A DNA stretch of 64,000 nucleotides from an uncultured Actinomycetes bacterium (GTDB lineage Bacteria > Actinomycetota > Coriobacteriia > Coriobacteriales > Atopobiaceae): the NCBI GenBank assembly GCA_900314645.1, contig OMWB01000009.1:62001-126000 (forward strand). Direction: 5' to 3'. The translations under genes and the position numbers were made by a program. Below the pieces are notes generated by a model. That model saw only the letters and a list, made by a program, of their open reading frames with translations. It made no database searches and was not told the DNA's origin. Position 1 is the stretch's first letter; each line of letters opens with the position of its first letter. Shown here piece by piece: positions 7,170 to 15,125 of the stretch.

Positions 7170-8246
7170 CTATACCTGCAGTACCGTCGCCTCGTGCGGG
7201 TAGTGGTTCAGGATCTCGTGCCCGTCTTCGGTGACGAGGCAGAGGTCCTCGATACGCACGCCGATGTCGCCCTCAAGATAGATGCCTGGCTCGATGGAGA
7301 AGACCTGACCGGGGCGGACGGGCTCGTGGTGGCTGCCTGAAACGTCGCCCGGCTCGTGCACCTGCATGCCGATCTGGTGACCCAGACGGTGCGTGAAGTA
7401 GGGGCCATAACCAGCGTCGGTAATAATCCCGCGCGCCGTGTCGTCAATCTCGGCAAACTCGACACCTGGCGCCACGATGGCGGCCGCCGCCTCGTTGGCG
7501 CGGCGCACCGTCTCGTACACCTCAAGCTGGTGCTCCGTGGGCGTGGCGGTGAAGAACGTGCGCGTCATGTCCGAGCAGTACCCCTCCCACAGGCACCCCA
7601 CGTCAAAGAGCACCGTCTGCCCAGGCACGAAGGCCGTGTCGTCGGGCTCGTGGTGCGGGTCTGCGGCGTTGGCGCCGAAGCTCACGATGGGGTCAAACGA
7701 GTAGCCCTCAGAGCCCAGGCCGCGGTAGCAGCCCAAAAGCCCCTCGGCAATGGTCCGCTCGGTCACGCCCTCGCGCACCTGCGCCGCAAGCCACCCCATC
7801 GCCTCGTCGTTCAGCTGGCTCGCCTTGCGCATCAGCTCCCGCTCCTCGGCGTCCTTTGCCGAGCGCGCGGCGTCCACTGCCGTGGAGGCGAGCTCAAAGC
7901 CACGCGCGGCACCCAGCTGCATGAGGGGAAGCAGCCAGCGGGCTGGCAGGTCCTTGTCAACGCCGAGCGCCTCGCTACCACAGCAGACGTCAGCCACCAA
8001 GGGCAGCGGGTCGTCCGTGTCGGTAAAGGTGATCAGGCGGTCAGCGAAGCCCGTGGCATCAGGAAAGAGCTTGTTGCAGAAGAGCGTGGTGCCCTGCTGC
8101 GACAGGTGCAGCGCAAAGAAGCGCTCGTGCGGGAAGGTGTAGTAGCCAGTAAGGTATTTGATGGAGGTTGGGTCGCAGATAAGCGCCTGCGAGAGGCCCA
8201 AATCCTCAAGATTGTCCAAAACGCGGCGAATGCGTTGTACGTTCAT
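7170..8246 (-). CDS. M24-family Xaa-Pro aminopeptidase
   Basis: 358 residues from the ATG at 8246. An N-terminal creatinase-like domain (about 1-125) is followed by a pita-bread M24 domain. The five metal ligands are visible: Asp in FDVGCLWEGY, Asp in SDMTRTF, His in HRLGHQIGM, Glu in SIEPGIYLEG and Glu in RIEDLCLV. It likely removes N-terminal residues ahead of proline in the cytosol. The seven residues before the chosen Met are unsupported by a ribosome site, whereas AAAGGCAG precedes 8246. It is divergent from veg. Confidence 0.9.
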   Translation of the reverse strand: MNVQRIRRVLDNLEDLGLSQALICDPTSIKYLTGYYTFPHERFFALHLSQQGTTLFCNKLFPDATGFADRLITFTDTDDPLPLVADVCCGSEALGVDKDLPARWLLPLMQLGAARGFELASTAVDAARSAKDAEERELMRKASQLNDEAMGWLAAQVREGVTERTIAEGLLGCYRGLGSEGYSFDPIVSFGANAADPHHEPDDTAFVPGQTVLFDVGCLWEGYCSDMTRTFFTATPTEHQLEVYETVRRANEAAAAIVAPGVEFAEIDDTARGIITDAGYGPYFTHRLGHQIGMQVHEPGDVSGSHHEPVRPGQVFSIEPGIYLEGDIGVRIEDLCLVTEDGHEILNHYPHEATVLQV

Positions 8247-8339
8247 GTCTGCCTTTCGTGAAGTCAAAAAACCTAAGGTAAAATAATATGCTCACCACAA
8301 TGCTGCCGCGCGAGGCTGCGCGGCGTACCGGAGGATTAG

Positions 8340-8639
8340 ATGGATACCGAGATTCCGTCCGTCAATAGGGTAGACGATATTCGCGATGAGCTGTCCGCAC
8401 TGAAGGGCCAGCGCATAAAAGTTCGTGCAAATATGGGTCGTTCGCGCATCGTTGAGCGGTCCGGCACGCTGGTGGGCGCCCATCCCTCGCTGTTTGTGGT
8501 CGAGGTCGAGGAGCGTCGTGGACGTCGTGCGCGCCAGTCCTATCAGTATGTTGACGTGCTGACCAACACGGTCGAGCTGTACGACATCAACACGGGCGAG
8601 CGCATCCTTGACTTCACGCCCGAAGAGCCCCTGCAGTAG
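8340..8639 (+). CDS. veg: Veg family protein
   Basis: 99 residues, standard for Veg (DUF1021), a small basic beta-barrel-like protein highly expressed in Bacillus, where it influences biofilm formation. Recognised by GQRIKVRANMGRSRIVERSG and FVVEVEERRGRRARQSYQYV. ATG at 8340 has GGAGG at 8330-8334. ispE starts 13 bases after the stop; the veg-ispE neighbourhood is also known from Bacillus. The 93-bp upstream region is AT-rich (TAAAATAATAT) and probably holds the promoter. Confidence 0.92.
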   Translation: MDTEIPSVNRVDDIRDELSALKGQRIKVRANMGRSRIVERSGTLVGAHPSLFVVEVEERRGRRARQSYQYVDVLTNTVELYDINTGERILDFTPEEPLQ

Positions 8640-8652
8640 GCGGGAGGCTGAC

Positions 8653-9510
8653 ATGGCTGGCACCATCTCTCTGGCTGCCCACGCCAAGGTAAATCTGCAT
8701 CTTGGAATCTACGAAGGCAGAGACGAGCGCGGCTACCACCGTGCCGACTCTGTCATGATTGCGCTCGAGCTACACGACGAGGTGACGGTCTCTCCAGCCG
8801 ACCAGATCGAGGTAGTTGTCCTTCCCGAGCTTGACGTCCCAGGCGAGCGTACGCTGGCGGCGCGCATCGCGCATGCGCTTGCCGACGAGTTCGGCGTCGC
8901 TGACGGGGCGCGGATCCGCCTGGTGCGCAACATCCCAGACAAGAGCGGCCTGGGGAGCGCCTCTACAGACGCGGCAACCATCCTGCGCGCCTTGTGCGCG
9001 CTGTGGGGCATTGACGAGAGCGACGAGCGCGTTCGCACCATCGCACGGAGCGCTGGCGCCGACGTTGCCTTCTTCCTGAACCCGGTTCCGTCATGGCTTG
9101 ATGGCGTGGGCGACAACCTTAGGCAGACGTACCCGCCGCTGGTCGGCGTGCCGGTGGTGCTTGCTCGGCCCACAGGTGGCGTATCGACGCCCGCGGCCTA
9201 CGCGGAATTTGACCGCAATCCGGTGCCTCCCGTGCCCATTGACGCCATGGCGGCCGCTCTTGAGGCCTCTGACGTGCGGATGGTTGCCGACGCGCTGTTC
9301 AACAACCTTGCGCCCGCTGCCTGTGCGATCGAGGCCGAGGAGCAGGTGGTGGTCGACACGTTGCGCGCGTGCGAAGGCGTGCTTGCCGCGCAGGTCACGG
9401 GTTCTGGCAGCTGCGTGTTTGGTATCTGCGAGAGCGACGAGGCCGCCGAGGCCGCGGCAGCCGAAGCCGCCGCCCACGGCTGGTGGTCTTGCGCCACCCG
9501 CACTGCCTAA
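8653..9510 (+). CDS. ispE: 4-diphosphocytidyl-2-C-methyl-D-erythritol kinase
   Basis: 285 residues. Phosphorylates CDP-methylerythritol in the non-mevalonate isoprenoid pathway. GHMP-kinase features: AHAKVNLHLGIYEGRDERGY at the N-terminus (substrate Lys), ATP loop NIPDKSGLGSASTDAA with the G-L-G-S-A core, and C-terminal TGSGSCVFGI. ATG at 8653 has GGGAGG at 8642-8647. The last four bases overlap the end of the convergent membrane protein gene. Operon with veg. Confidence 0.93.
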   Translation: MAGTISLAAHAKVNLHLGIYEGRDERGYHRADSVMIALELHDEVTVSPADQIEVVVLPELDVPGERTLAARIAHALADEFGVADGARIRLVRNIPDKSGLGSASTDAATILRALCALWGIDESDERVRTIARSAGADVAFFLNPVPSWLDGVGDNLRQTYPPLVGVPVVLARPTGGVSTPAAYAEFDRNPVPPVPIDAMAAALEASDVRMVADALFNNLAPAACAIEAEEQVVVDTLRACEGVLAAQVTGSGSCVFGICESDEAAEAAAAEAAAHGWWSCATRTA

Positions 9511-10025
9511 GCTGCTGCGGGAAGCTCGGCGTCGAGCTCGCTGGATCGCGCCTGCTCGTCGGCCTGCTCCTCCTGCGGAGGATCGTCGGGCGGCAGAAGG
9601 AATCCCGCACTGCATGAAGCACAGCCTTTGAGCAGGCCGAACGCAAGTGACGCCGCAATCAGGAGTGCCACGGCAAGCATGCGCAGAAGCTTGAGGATGC
9701 GCCGCCAGCGGTTGGACTCGGCGTCGTCCTCCTCGGTCTCCTCAGGCTCGACATCGTCCACATAGGGGTTGTAGATCTGCACGATGGGCGTGGGCTCTGG
9801 CAGGGTGATCAGCTCGGTACGCGGCGGCTCGCTCAGTACTGCCGTAAGCGAAGTGGCCAGCACGGCAGCCGCAGCTACCTTGCCTGCCGTCTTCGCCGCA
9901 TGCTCTGCGGCGGCAAACGGGCCAGAGGCGGCCTTCGCCTCAGCATCGACATCCTCGACGGCGCCGACCGAGGCGTTTGTGGCCTCAACGGCCTCTTCAG
10001 CTGCTGGTCTCAGTTCCTCATCCAT
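9507..10025 (-). CDS. Hypothetical single-pass membrane protein
   Basis: 172 residues of unknown function. The N-terminal half is rich in Ala and Glu, with a moderately hydrophobic stretch KVAAAAVLATSLTAVL. A Pro-rich acidic middle (EPTPIVQIYNPYVDDVEPEE) leads to a clear membrane helix LLRMLAVALLIAASLAFGLL, followed by GCASCSAG and an acidic tail. No known domain was recognised. It converges on ispE with a 4-base overlap and is preceded on its own strand by AAGGAGGAGCC-like sequence. The low-complexity composition makes homology assignment by eye unreliable. Confidence 0.6.
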   Translation of the reverse strand: MDEELRPAAEEAVEATNASVGAVEDVDAEAKAASGPFAAAEHAAKTAGKVAAAAVLATSLTAVLSEPPRTELITLPEPTPIVQIYNPYVDDVEPEETEEDDAESNRWRRILKLLRMLAVALLIAASLAFGLLKGCASCSAGFLLPPDDPPQEEQADEQARSSELDAELPAAA

Positions 10026-10106
10026 GGCTCCTCCTACGCCTTCTCATACGCAGGCTTGCCGGACATGCGGTACTGTTGATTCACGCATGCTAGGGAAAGG
10101 ATACCC

Positions 10107-10538
10107 ATGTATCGCTTCTTCGGATGGCAACAGGCCAAGGTTCTTGACAAAGATGGCTTCACTCCATGTGACACGTACGACCAACTCAGCCAGCTGTGGT
10201 GCGCCGAGACGTGTGCCCCGCGCATGCGTGAGCGTTGGAGCGAGGAGAATCGGACGCTCGGCCAATGCTCCATTACGGCGTTTCTTGTGCAGGACCTCTT
10301 TGGCGGCAAGGTGTACGGTGTTCCGCTGGGAGACGGCAACTACCACTGCTTCAATGTGGTTGATGGTTGCACCTTCGATTTGACGAGCGAGCAGTTTGGC
10401 AATCAGAAGTTGGACTACGAGCATGTTACCGAGCAGTCTCGAGAGGTACATTTTGCTAAGGTTGAGAAGCATCTGCGCTATAAGATGCTTCGTGAGCGAT
10501 TGATGGAGCTACGGGAAAACCTGTCGAAAGCGGAATAG
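10107..10538 (+). CDS. YunG-like small protein
   Basis: 143 residues. The pattern of Trp-x-Ala-Glu-Thr-Cys, then GQCSITAFLVQDLFGG and DGNYHCFNVVDGCTFDLTSE followed by QF, fits the YunG family of Bacillus and others, a small cysteine-containing alpha/beta protein with no established function. The conserved Cys in GQC, the His in YHCFN and the Asp in DLT recall a papain-like arrangement, but activity is speculative. It stands alone between the membrane protein gene and the NrdR-type sites of nrdD. AAAGGATACCC precedes the start. Confidence 0.65.
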   Translation: MYRFFGWQQAKVLDKDGFTPCDTYDQLSQLWCAETCAPRMRERWSEENRTLGQCSITAFLVQDLFGGKVYGVPLGDGNYHCFNVVDGCTFDLTSEQFGNQKLDYEHVTEQSREVHFAKVEKHLRYKMLRERLMELRENLSKAE

Positions 10539-10584
10539 CCGCTCCCACCACGCCTTCATTCTGCGAACGGCAACACCTTTTTAA

Positions 10585-10632
10585 CCACAAGATATTGGGT
10601 CTTGAAACCGCACAACACGCAAGGTATTGTAT
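10585..10632 (+). promoter_or_regulatory. Two NrdR-box-like sites upstream of nrdD
   Basis: CCACAAGATATTGGGT (10585-10600) matches the NrdR box ACACWATATATWGTGT at 13 of 16 positions, and ACGCAAGGTATTGTAT (10617-10632) at 12 of 16. Their starts are 32 bp apart, three helical turns, the known NrdR arrangement. They lie 52-99 bp upstream of the nrdD start. NrdR is an ATP/dATP-sensing repressor of ribonucleotide reductase genes. Confidence 0.75.
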
Positions 10633-10683
10633 TTCGTGCTCAAACGCCCAAACACGAGACTCCCGTTGTGCCAAGGAGGGCCC

Positions 10684-12696
10684 ATGTCTCCTATCTACTA
10701 CCCCACGTCCATCGTTAAGCGAGACGGCTCGCTTACCAGCTTTGACCAGTCAAAAATCACGGCCGCCATCGAGAAGGCCGGTGCCGCCACGGGCGAGTTT
10801 GGTCCCGATGAGGCCATCATCCTCTCTGGTCAGGTCTGCAAGGTCATCGCCCACCGCTTCCAGGGTGCGGCGCCCACGGTAGAAGAGATCCAGGACATCG
10901 TCGAGCAGACCCTCATCACCAACAATCACTTCGAGACGGCGCGCGCCTACATCGTCTATCGCGAGAAGCGCAGCCAGACCCGTCGCGACCGCGAGACCTA
11001 CATTGACGTGACCGGCTCGGTCAACGAGTACCTGAGCCGTGCGGACTGGCGCGTCAACGCTAATGCCAACCAGGGCTACAGCCTGGGTGGCCTCATTCTC
11101 AACGTGTCCGGCAAGGTCATCGCCAACTATTGGCTGAGCCACGTGTACCCGCCTGCAGTGGGCGAGGCCCATCGCAACGGCTCGTTCCACATCCACGACC
11201 TGGACATGCTTTCGGGCTACTGCGCTGGCTGGAGCCTGCGCACGCTCCTCAACGAGGGCTTCAACGGCGTGGCGAACAAGGTTGAGTCCGCGCCTCCCAC
11301 GCACCTTTCGGCCGCCATGGGCCAGATGGTCAACTTCTTGGGCACGCTGCAGAACGAGTGGGCCGGCGCGCAGGCGTTCAGCTCCACCGACACCTACCTC
11401 GCACCGTTCGTGCGCGTTGACCACCTGACGTATGAGCAGGTAAAGCAGGAGATGCAGGGCTTTGTCTACAACATGAACGTCCCCAGCCGCTGGGGCACGC
11501 AGACGCCCTTCTCCAACCTCACCTTCGACTGGACCTGCCCTGAGGACATCCGCAGGCAGGTGCCGCTGGTGGGCGGCAAGCCGGTCGACTTCACCTACGG
11601 TGACCTGCAAGAAGAGATGGACATGATCAACCGCGCGTTCATCGAGGTCATGACCGAGGGCGACGCGCGCGGCCGCGTCTTCACCTTCCCCATCCCCACC
11701 TACAACATCACCAAGGACTTCCCGTGGGACAGCCCCAACGCGGACCTGATGTTTGAGATGACGGCCAAGTACGGCCTGCCGTACTTCCAGAACTTTGTGA
11801 ACTCTGACCTCGAGCCGCACATGGTGCGCAGCATGTGCTGCCGCCTGCAGCTTGACCTGCGTGAGCTGCTGAAGCGCGGCAACGGCCTGTTTGGCTCGGC
11901 CGAGCAGACTGGCTCTATCGGCGTGGTGACCATGAACATGGCGCGCCTGGGCTTCAAGCACCAGGGCGACGAGGAGGCCCTGCTCGAGGAGCTCGACTAC
12001 CTGCTGGTCTTGGCCAAGACGTCGCTCGAGCTGAAGCGCAAGGAGATCCAGCGCCTCATCGACGCCGGCCTCTTCCCGTACACCAAGCGCTATCTGGGAA
12101 CGCTGCGCAACCACTTCTCCACCATCGGCGTCAACGGCATGAACGAGATGATCCGCAACTTCAGCCACGACGCGTACGACATCACCGGCCCCGAGGGACG
12201 CGCGATGGCCATTCGCATCCTTGACCACGTGCGCGACAAGATGGTGGAGTTCCAGGAGGAGACCGGCCACATGTACAACCTGGAGGCCACGCCGGCCGAG
12301 GGCACCACATACCGCTTTGCGCGCGAGGACCGCAAGCGCTACGTGGGCATTATCCAGGCGGGTACCGCGGCCGAGCCGTACTACACCAACAGCTCGCAGC
12401 TGCCGGTTGGCTACACGTCCGACCCGTTCCAGGCCCTGGCCGAGCAGGAGGAGCTGCAGAAGAAGTACACCGGCGGCACCGTGCTGCACCTGTACATGGG
12501 CGAGCGCGTCTCGTCTTCCGAGGCGTGCAAGCAGCTGGTCAAGCGCTCGCTCGAGAACTACCGCCTGCCGTACATCACGGTGACGCCTACGTTCTCCATC
12601 TGCCCCAAGCACGGCTACATCGCTGGTGAGCACGCATACTGCCCCATCTGCGACGAAGAGCTGGCCCTGGCCAAGCGCAAGCGCCTCGGCCTGTAA
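10684..12696 (+). CDS. nrdD: Anaerobic (class III) ribonucleoside-triphosphate reductase, catalytic protein without glycyl-radical domain
   Basis: 670 residues. Reduces NTPs to dNTPs without oxygen. An N-terminal ATP-cone (about 1-95, VKRDGSLTSFDQSKITAAIE) precedes the ten-stranded barrel, with QGYSLGGLILN, SFHIHDLDML and the finger-loop region MVRSMCCRLQLDLRELL holding candidate active-site Cys. The C-terminus carries the zinc ribbon (ICPKHGYIAGEHAYCPIC) and stops at KRKRLGL. The glycyl-radical motif R-V-x-G-Y, normally next in the same chain, is absent and occurs in the small gene at 12873. ATG at 10684 follows AAGGAGGG. Regulated by NrdR-like sites. Confidence 0.93.
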   Translation: MSPIYYPTSIVKRDGSLTSFDQSKITAAIEKAGAATGEFGPDEAIILSGQVCKVIAHRFQGAAPTVEEIQDIVEQTLITNNHFETARAYIVYREKRSQTRRDRETYIDVTGSVNEYLSRADWRVNANANQGYSLGGLILNVSGKVIANYWLSHVYPPAVGEAHRNGSFHIHDLDMLSGYCAGWSLRTLLNEGFNGVANKVESAPPTHLSAAMGQMVNFLGTLQNEWAGAQAFSSTDTYLAPFVRVDHLTYEQVKQEMQGFVYNMNVPSRWGTQTPFSNLTFDWTCPEDIRRQVPLVGGKPVDFTYGDLQEEMDMINRAFIEVMTEGDARGRVFTFPIPTYNITKDFPWDSPNADLMFEMTAKYGLPYFQNFVNSDLEPHMVRSMCCRLQLDLRELLKRGNGLFGSAEQTGSIGVVTMNMARLGFKHQGDEEALLEELDYLLVLAKTSLELKRKEIQRLIDAGLFPYTKRYLGTLRNHFSTIGVNGMNEMIRNFSHDAYDITGPEGRAMAIRILDHVRDKMVEFQEETGHMYNLEATPAEGTTYRFAREDRKRYVGIIQAGTAAEPYYTNSSQLPVGYTSDPFQALAEQEELQKKYTGGTVLHLYMGERVSSSEACKQLVKRSLENYRLPYITVTPTFSICPKHGYIAGEHAYCPICDEELALAKRKRLGL

Positions 12697-12697
12697 T

Positions 12698-12765
12698 GTG
12701 GGACGCAGGGGATACTCCCTTTTGTCCCATTTCTGGGACAAAAGGGAGTATCCCCTGCGTCCCAC
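12698..12765. terminator. Perfect 32-bp GTGGGAC-family palindrome
   Basis: The arms at 12698-12729 and 12734-12765 are perfect reverse complements around a 4-base loop (TTTC). It begins one base after the nrdD stop and separates nrdD from its glycyl-radical gene. It is very close in sequence to the 7096-7169 copy, so it belongs to a dispersed family; as RNA it would form a very stable hairpin. Confidence 0.85.
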
Positions 12766-12872
12766 CAGCAATTTGGTGCAATAGACAGTAATTGGTACTA
12801 GACACAAGATATGGTATGTGGTTAAGATAGCAAGCACAACATATCGATAACGAGCTTTGATCGGAGCATAAC

Positions 12873-13073
12873 ATGGTCAACAAGAGCGAACTCAACAGCA
12901 CGGGCGTCGTGATTGACGGCGTCGAGCTCACCAACGAGGAGCGCCAGCCGTGCGAGGTCTGGACCCGCGTTATGGGTTACTACCGTCCCGTGTCGTTCTA
13001 CAACACCGGCAAGAAGGGCGAGTACCACGAGCGCGTGGAGTTCGTCGAGCCGGGCACCTGCTGCCTGAACTAA
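12873..13073 (+). CDS. Stand-alone glycyl-radical domain of class III ribonucleotide reductase
   Basis: 66 residues. The stretch RQPCEVWTRVMGYYRPVSFY followed by NTGKKGEYHERVEF is the C-terminal glycyl-radical module of NrdD; the Gly in RVMGY is the predicted radical site. In most bacteria this module is fused to the catalytic protein, but the neighbouring NrdD lacks it. The natural inference is that the two polypeptides assemble into an active enzyme, much as YfiD/GrcA supplies a replacement radical domain to pyruvate formate-lyase. It has its own ribosome site (CGGAG at 12862-12866), and AT-rich DNA at 12778-12860 may hold a promoter. nrdG follows after 16 bases. Confidence 0.88.
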   Translation: MVNKSELNSTGVVIDGVELTNEERQPCEVWTRVMGYYRPVSFYNTGKKGEYHERVEFVEPGTCCLN

Positions 13074-13089
13074 CCAGACAGCGCGCGTC

Positions 13090-13815
13090 ATGACTTCGCT
13101 GACGCCGGGCGTCGGCTGCCAAGAGGGCGGCCGGCGCCCGCTGCTCATAGGGGGCATCCAACCCTTCTCAACGGTTGACTGGCCGGGCAAGCTCGCCTGC
13201 GTGGCGTTCTTGGCGGGCTGCCCCTGGCGTTGCCCGTACTGCCAAAACGCCGCGCTGCAGACGCGCGAAGCGGCAACCGCCACCGACGCCGACCTCTTCC
13301 GGCTGCTTGGAGCGCGCCGCGGCCTACTTGACGGCGTGGTCTTCTCGGGAGGAGAGCCGCTTGCGCAGGCCGCCGTGCTCGACTCCATGCGCGAGGCCAA
13401 GGAGATGGGCTTTGAGGTTGGCCTCCATACCTGCGGCGCATTCCCCGAGCGCCTGCTTGAGGCCTTGCCATATCTGGATTGGGTGGGCCTCGACGTGAAG
13501 GCGCCGTGGGACGCGTATGACCGCGTGACGCGAGGCCACGCGTCCGGCAAGGCGGCGCTCGCGTGCCTCACGGCCATCCTGGACGCGGGCGTTGCCATGG
13601 AGGCCCGGACCACGTGGCATCCCGCGCTGCTCTCAGGGGAGGACATCCGCACGATCGGTCATGACCTTGCGGCCCGTGGCGTGACCAACTGGGCCGTGCA
13701 GGCGTATCGCCACATCGGCACGACGGGCGAGCTTCCTGACGAGACGGTCTACCCCTCCGATGTTCCCGAGGAACTCCCAGGCCTTTTCGAACACTACGAA
13801 TTCCGCCGCGCGTAG
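13090..13815 (+). CDS. nrdG: Anaerobic ribonucleotide reductase activating protein (radical SAM)
   Basis: 241 residues. A radical-SAM activase that places the glycyl radical on NrdD using S-adenosylmethionine and a 4Fe-4S cluster. Cluster motif C-x3-C-x2-C in AGCPWRCPYCQN, SAM-contact GGEPL in VVFSGGEPLAQ, and N-terminal IGGIQPFSTVDWPGKLACV, as in the YjjW/NrdG2-like branch. It follows the glycyl-radical gene by 16 bases on the same strand, so target and activase are probably co-transcribed. No strong ribosome site precedes the ATG, which suggests coupling. It converges with the AAA ATPase gene. Confidence 0.9.
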   Translation: MTSLTPGVGCQEGGRRPLLIGGIQPFSTVDWPGKLACVAFLAGCPWRCPYCQNAALQTREAATATDADLFRLLGARRGLLDGVVFSGGEPLAQAAVLDSMREAKEMGFEVGLHTCGAFPERLLEALPYLDWVGLDVKAPWDAYDRVTRGHASGKAALACLTAILDAGVAMEARTTWHPALLSGEDIRTIGHDLAARGVTNWAVQAYRHIGTTGELPDETVYPSDVPEELPGLFEHYEFRRA

Positions 13816-13831
13816 CAACGCCTTAAGGGTG

Positions 13832-14959
13832 TTAGCCTGCGAAGACGTCACCCGACGTGTCACGCCTGCGCACGTACTCGCGCATCGTGGGCATGAGAAA
13901 GTCAACCACACCCATCTTGATCTCTCTGACAACACCGTGCGCTATCAGGCGCTTCTTGATGTTGGCGCCGTTGGTCATCCCAATGCCCATGCGGTGCGCC
14001 ACGTCGCTCGTGCTGCTGGGACCGTCATCCACCGCCATGGCCTGCACGTATTGAAGCTCGCGCTGTGAGAGCTCCTGCAGCGTGGGCTCGAGAACAGCCC
14101 GCTCGAGCTCGCGCGCCGAGCGAACGGCCGCACGCTCGGCGTCCTCAACGGTGACCACGTCGCGTCCGCGCGAGTACCGCCACAAGAAGAAGCCCACAAG
14201 CTGGATGGCAAAGGCAAACCCGCGCGTGGCTTTTGCAGCGATTGCGAGGGCCTCATCGTCGATGCTCTTGCCCTTGGAGGCGAGGGTGTCGATGAGCGCT
14301 TCCTCAACCTCTAGCTGATCAATTGCTAGAAGCGGACGTTGGAAAGCACGACGTACGAACGATACGTTCTTGTCGAGCAGCAGTGACATCACCTGGCCTG
14401 GAAGACCTGCCATCAAGAGCGCCACATCGCGCCCCTCAGAGACAAAGCTCTGATAGGTATCGATGTAATCAATGAGCTCCTTGCAGTTGGGATCGACCTC
14501 ATCAACGGTGACAAGAAGGCCAACGCCTTGCGCGTTAAGCTCCGTGACGATGTTTCTCACGTCAAGCCACCAGGGCACTTCTTCGCGTTGCTTCTCTCTG
14601 GTGAGTGCCACGGGGCCAAGTTGAACCGACGTAATGGTTGACTCGCCTTTTGATTTGAGCAGATGCGAGGCGTTGGCGTGCGCGAGTTGTCGAATCTTGT
14701 CAAGCATCCCATCCTTGGCGGAGACGCTTACGCTGATCCACCCCTGCTCAGAGGCGTAGCGTGCGATGGCTCGCAGCAGCACCGTCTTGCCAGAGCCGCG
14801 CGGGCCAATGAAGATGGTGCAGCGGTTGGGGTCACCCACCTGGTTTGCGAGGCCCTCAAGCACGTCGTCAATCAGCTCGCCGCGTCCGGCGAGCGCATAG
14901 GGCATGCTGCCAAAGGCGGGTGTGAAGGGGTTTGAGATGCGGCGTGGGAGCTCTTCCAT
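13832..14959 (-). CDS. Orc1/Cdc6-like AAA ATPase with C-terminal winged helix
   Basis: 375 residues. N-terminal AGRGELIDDVLEGL leads into a Walker A loop GPRGSGKT (about residues 53-60) and Walker B LLVTVDEVD. A sensor region follows, then a C-terminal helical/winged-helix part (QAMAVDDGPSSTSDVAHRMG). This layout is typical of AAA_16-type ATP-binding proteins often linked to mobile or defence genes; the role here is unknown. ATG at 14959 follows AGGAGG. Upstream lies a striking array of six 10-bp-phased TTCAC-like repeats. Across that spacer it is divergent from the DUF4428-like gene. Confidence 0.75.
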   Translation of the reverse strand: MEELPRRISNPFTPAFGSMPYALAGRGELIDDVLEGLANQVGDPNRCTIFIGPRGSGKTVLLRAIARYASEQGWISVSVSAKDGMLDKIRQLAHANASHLLKSKGESTITSVQLGPVALTREKQREEVPWWLDVRNIVTELNAQGVGLLVTVDEVDPNCKELIDYIDTYQSFVSEGRDVALLMAGLPGQVMSLLLDKNVSFVRRAFQRPLLAIDQLEVEEALIDTLASKGKSIDDEALAIAAKATRGFAFAIQLVGFFLWRYSRGRDVVTVEDAERAAVRSARELERAVLEPTLQELSQRELQYVQAMAVDDGPSSTSDVAHRMGIGMTNGANIKKRLIAHGVVREIKMGVVDFLMPTMREYVRRRDTSGDVFAG

Positions 14960-14975
14960 GATGGCCTCCTATTCG

Positions 14976-15030
14976 TTCACATCACTTTACCAATATTCAT
15001 AGAGATTCACAAGCATTCACCGCACCTCAC
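14976..15030 (-). promoter_or_regulatory. Six TTCAC-like direct repeats phased at 10 bp
   Basis: TTCAC, TTTAC, TTCAT, TTCAC, TTCAC and CTCAC end at 14980, 14990, 15000, 15010, 15020 and 15030, an exact 10-bp period. Read on the minus strand these are GTGAA-type words in the leader of the AAA ATPase gene. Helical phasing on one face suggests cooperative protein binding or DNA bending. Intervening 5-mers are unrelated, so it is not a simple tandem duplication. Confidence 0.7.
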
Positions 15031-15125
15031 AACCACCTTTGGGAAATGCGATAGCTGCCCTCGCAAACATGACAGTACAATGGGCACTGTTGACCACCCG
15101 CTGTCGAGTGACGAGAGGTTCCGCC

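Noticed and set aside
10750..12837. 695-residue minus-strand frame opposite nrdD
   Set aside because: It is an antisense shadow of a GC-rich gene, with low-complexity Val/Leu/Ala/Arg/Gly/His composition and no domain; similar shadows at 4028-5539, 20549-22207, 30074-31705 and 44961-46607 (upstream of 45179) were also left out.
12873..13073. Treating the small glycyl-radical gene as a GrcA/YfiD-like spare for pyruvate formate-lyase
   Set aside because: Its sequence (CEVWTRVMGYYRPVSFYNTG) is of NrdD type, it lies beside nrdD and nrdG, and no pyruvate formate-lyase gene is nearby.
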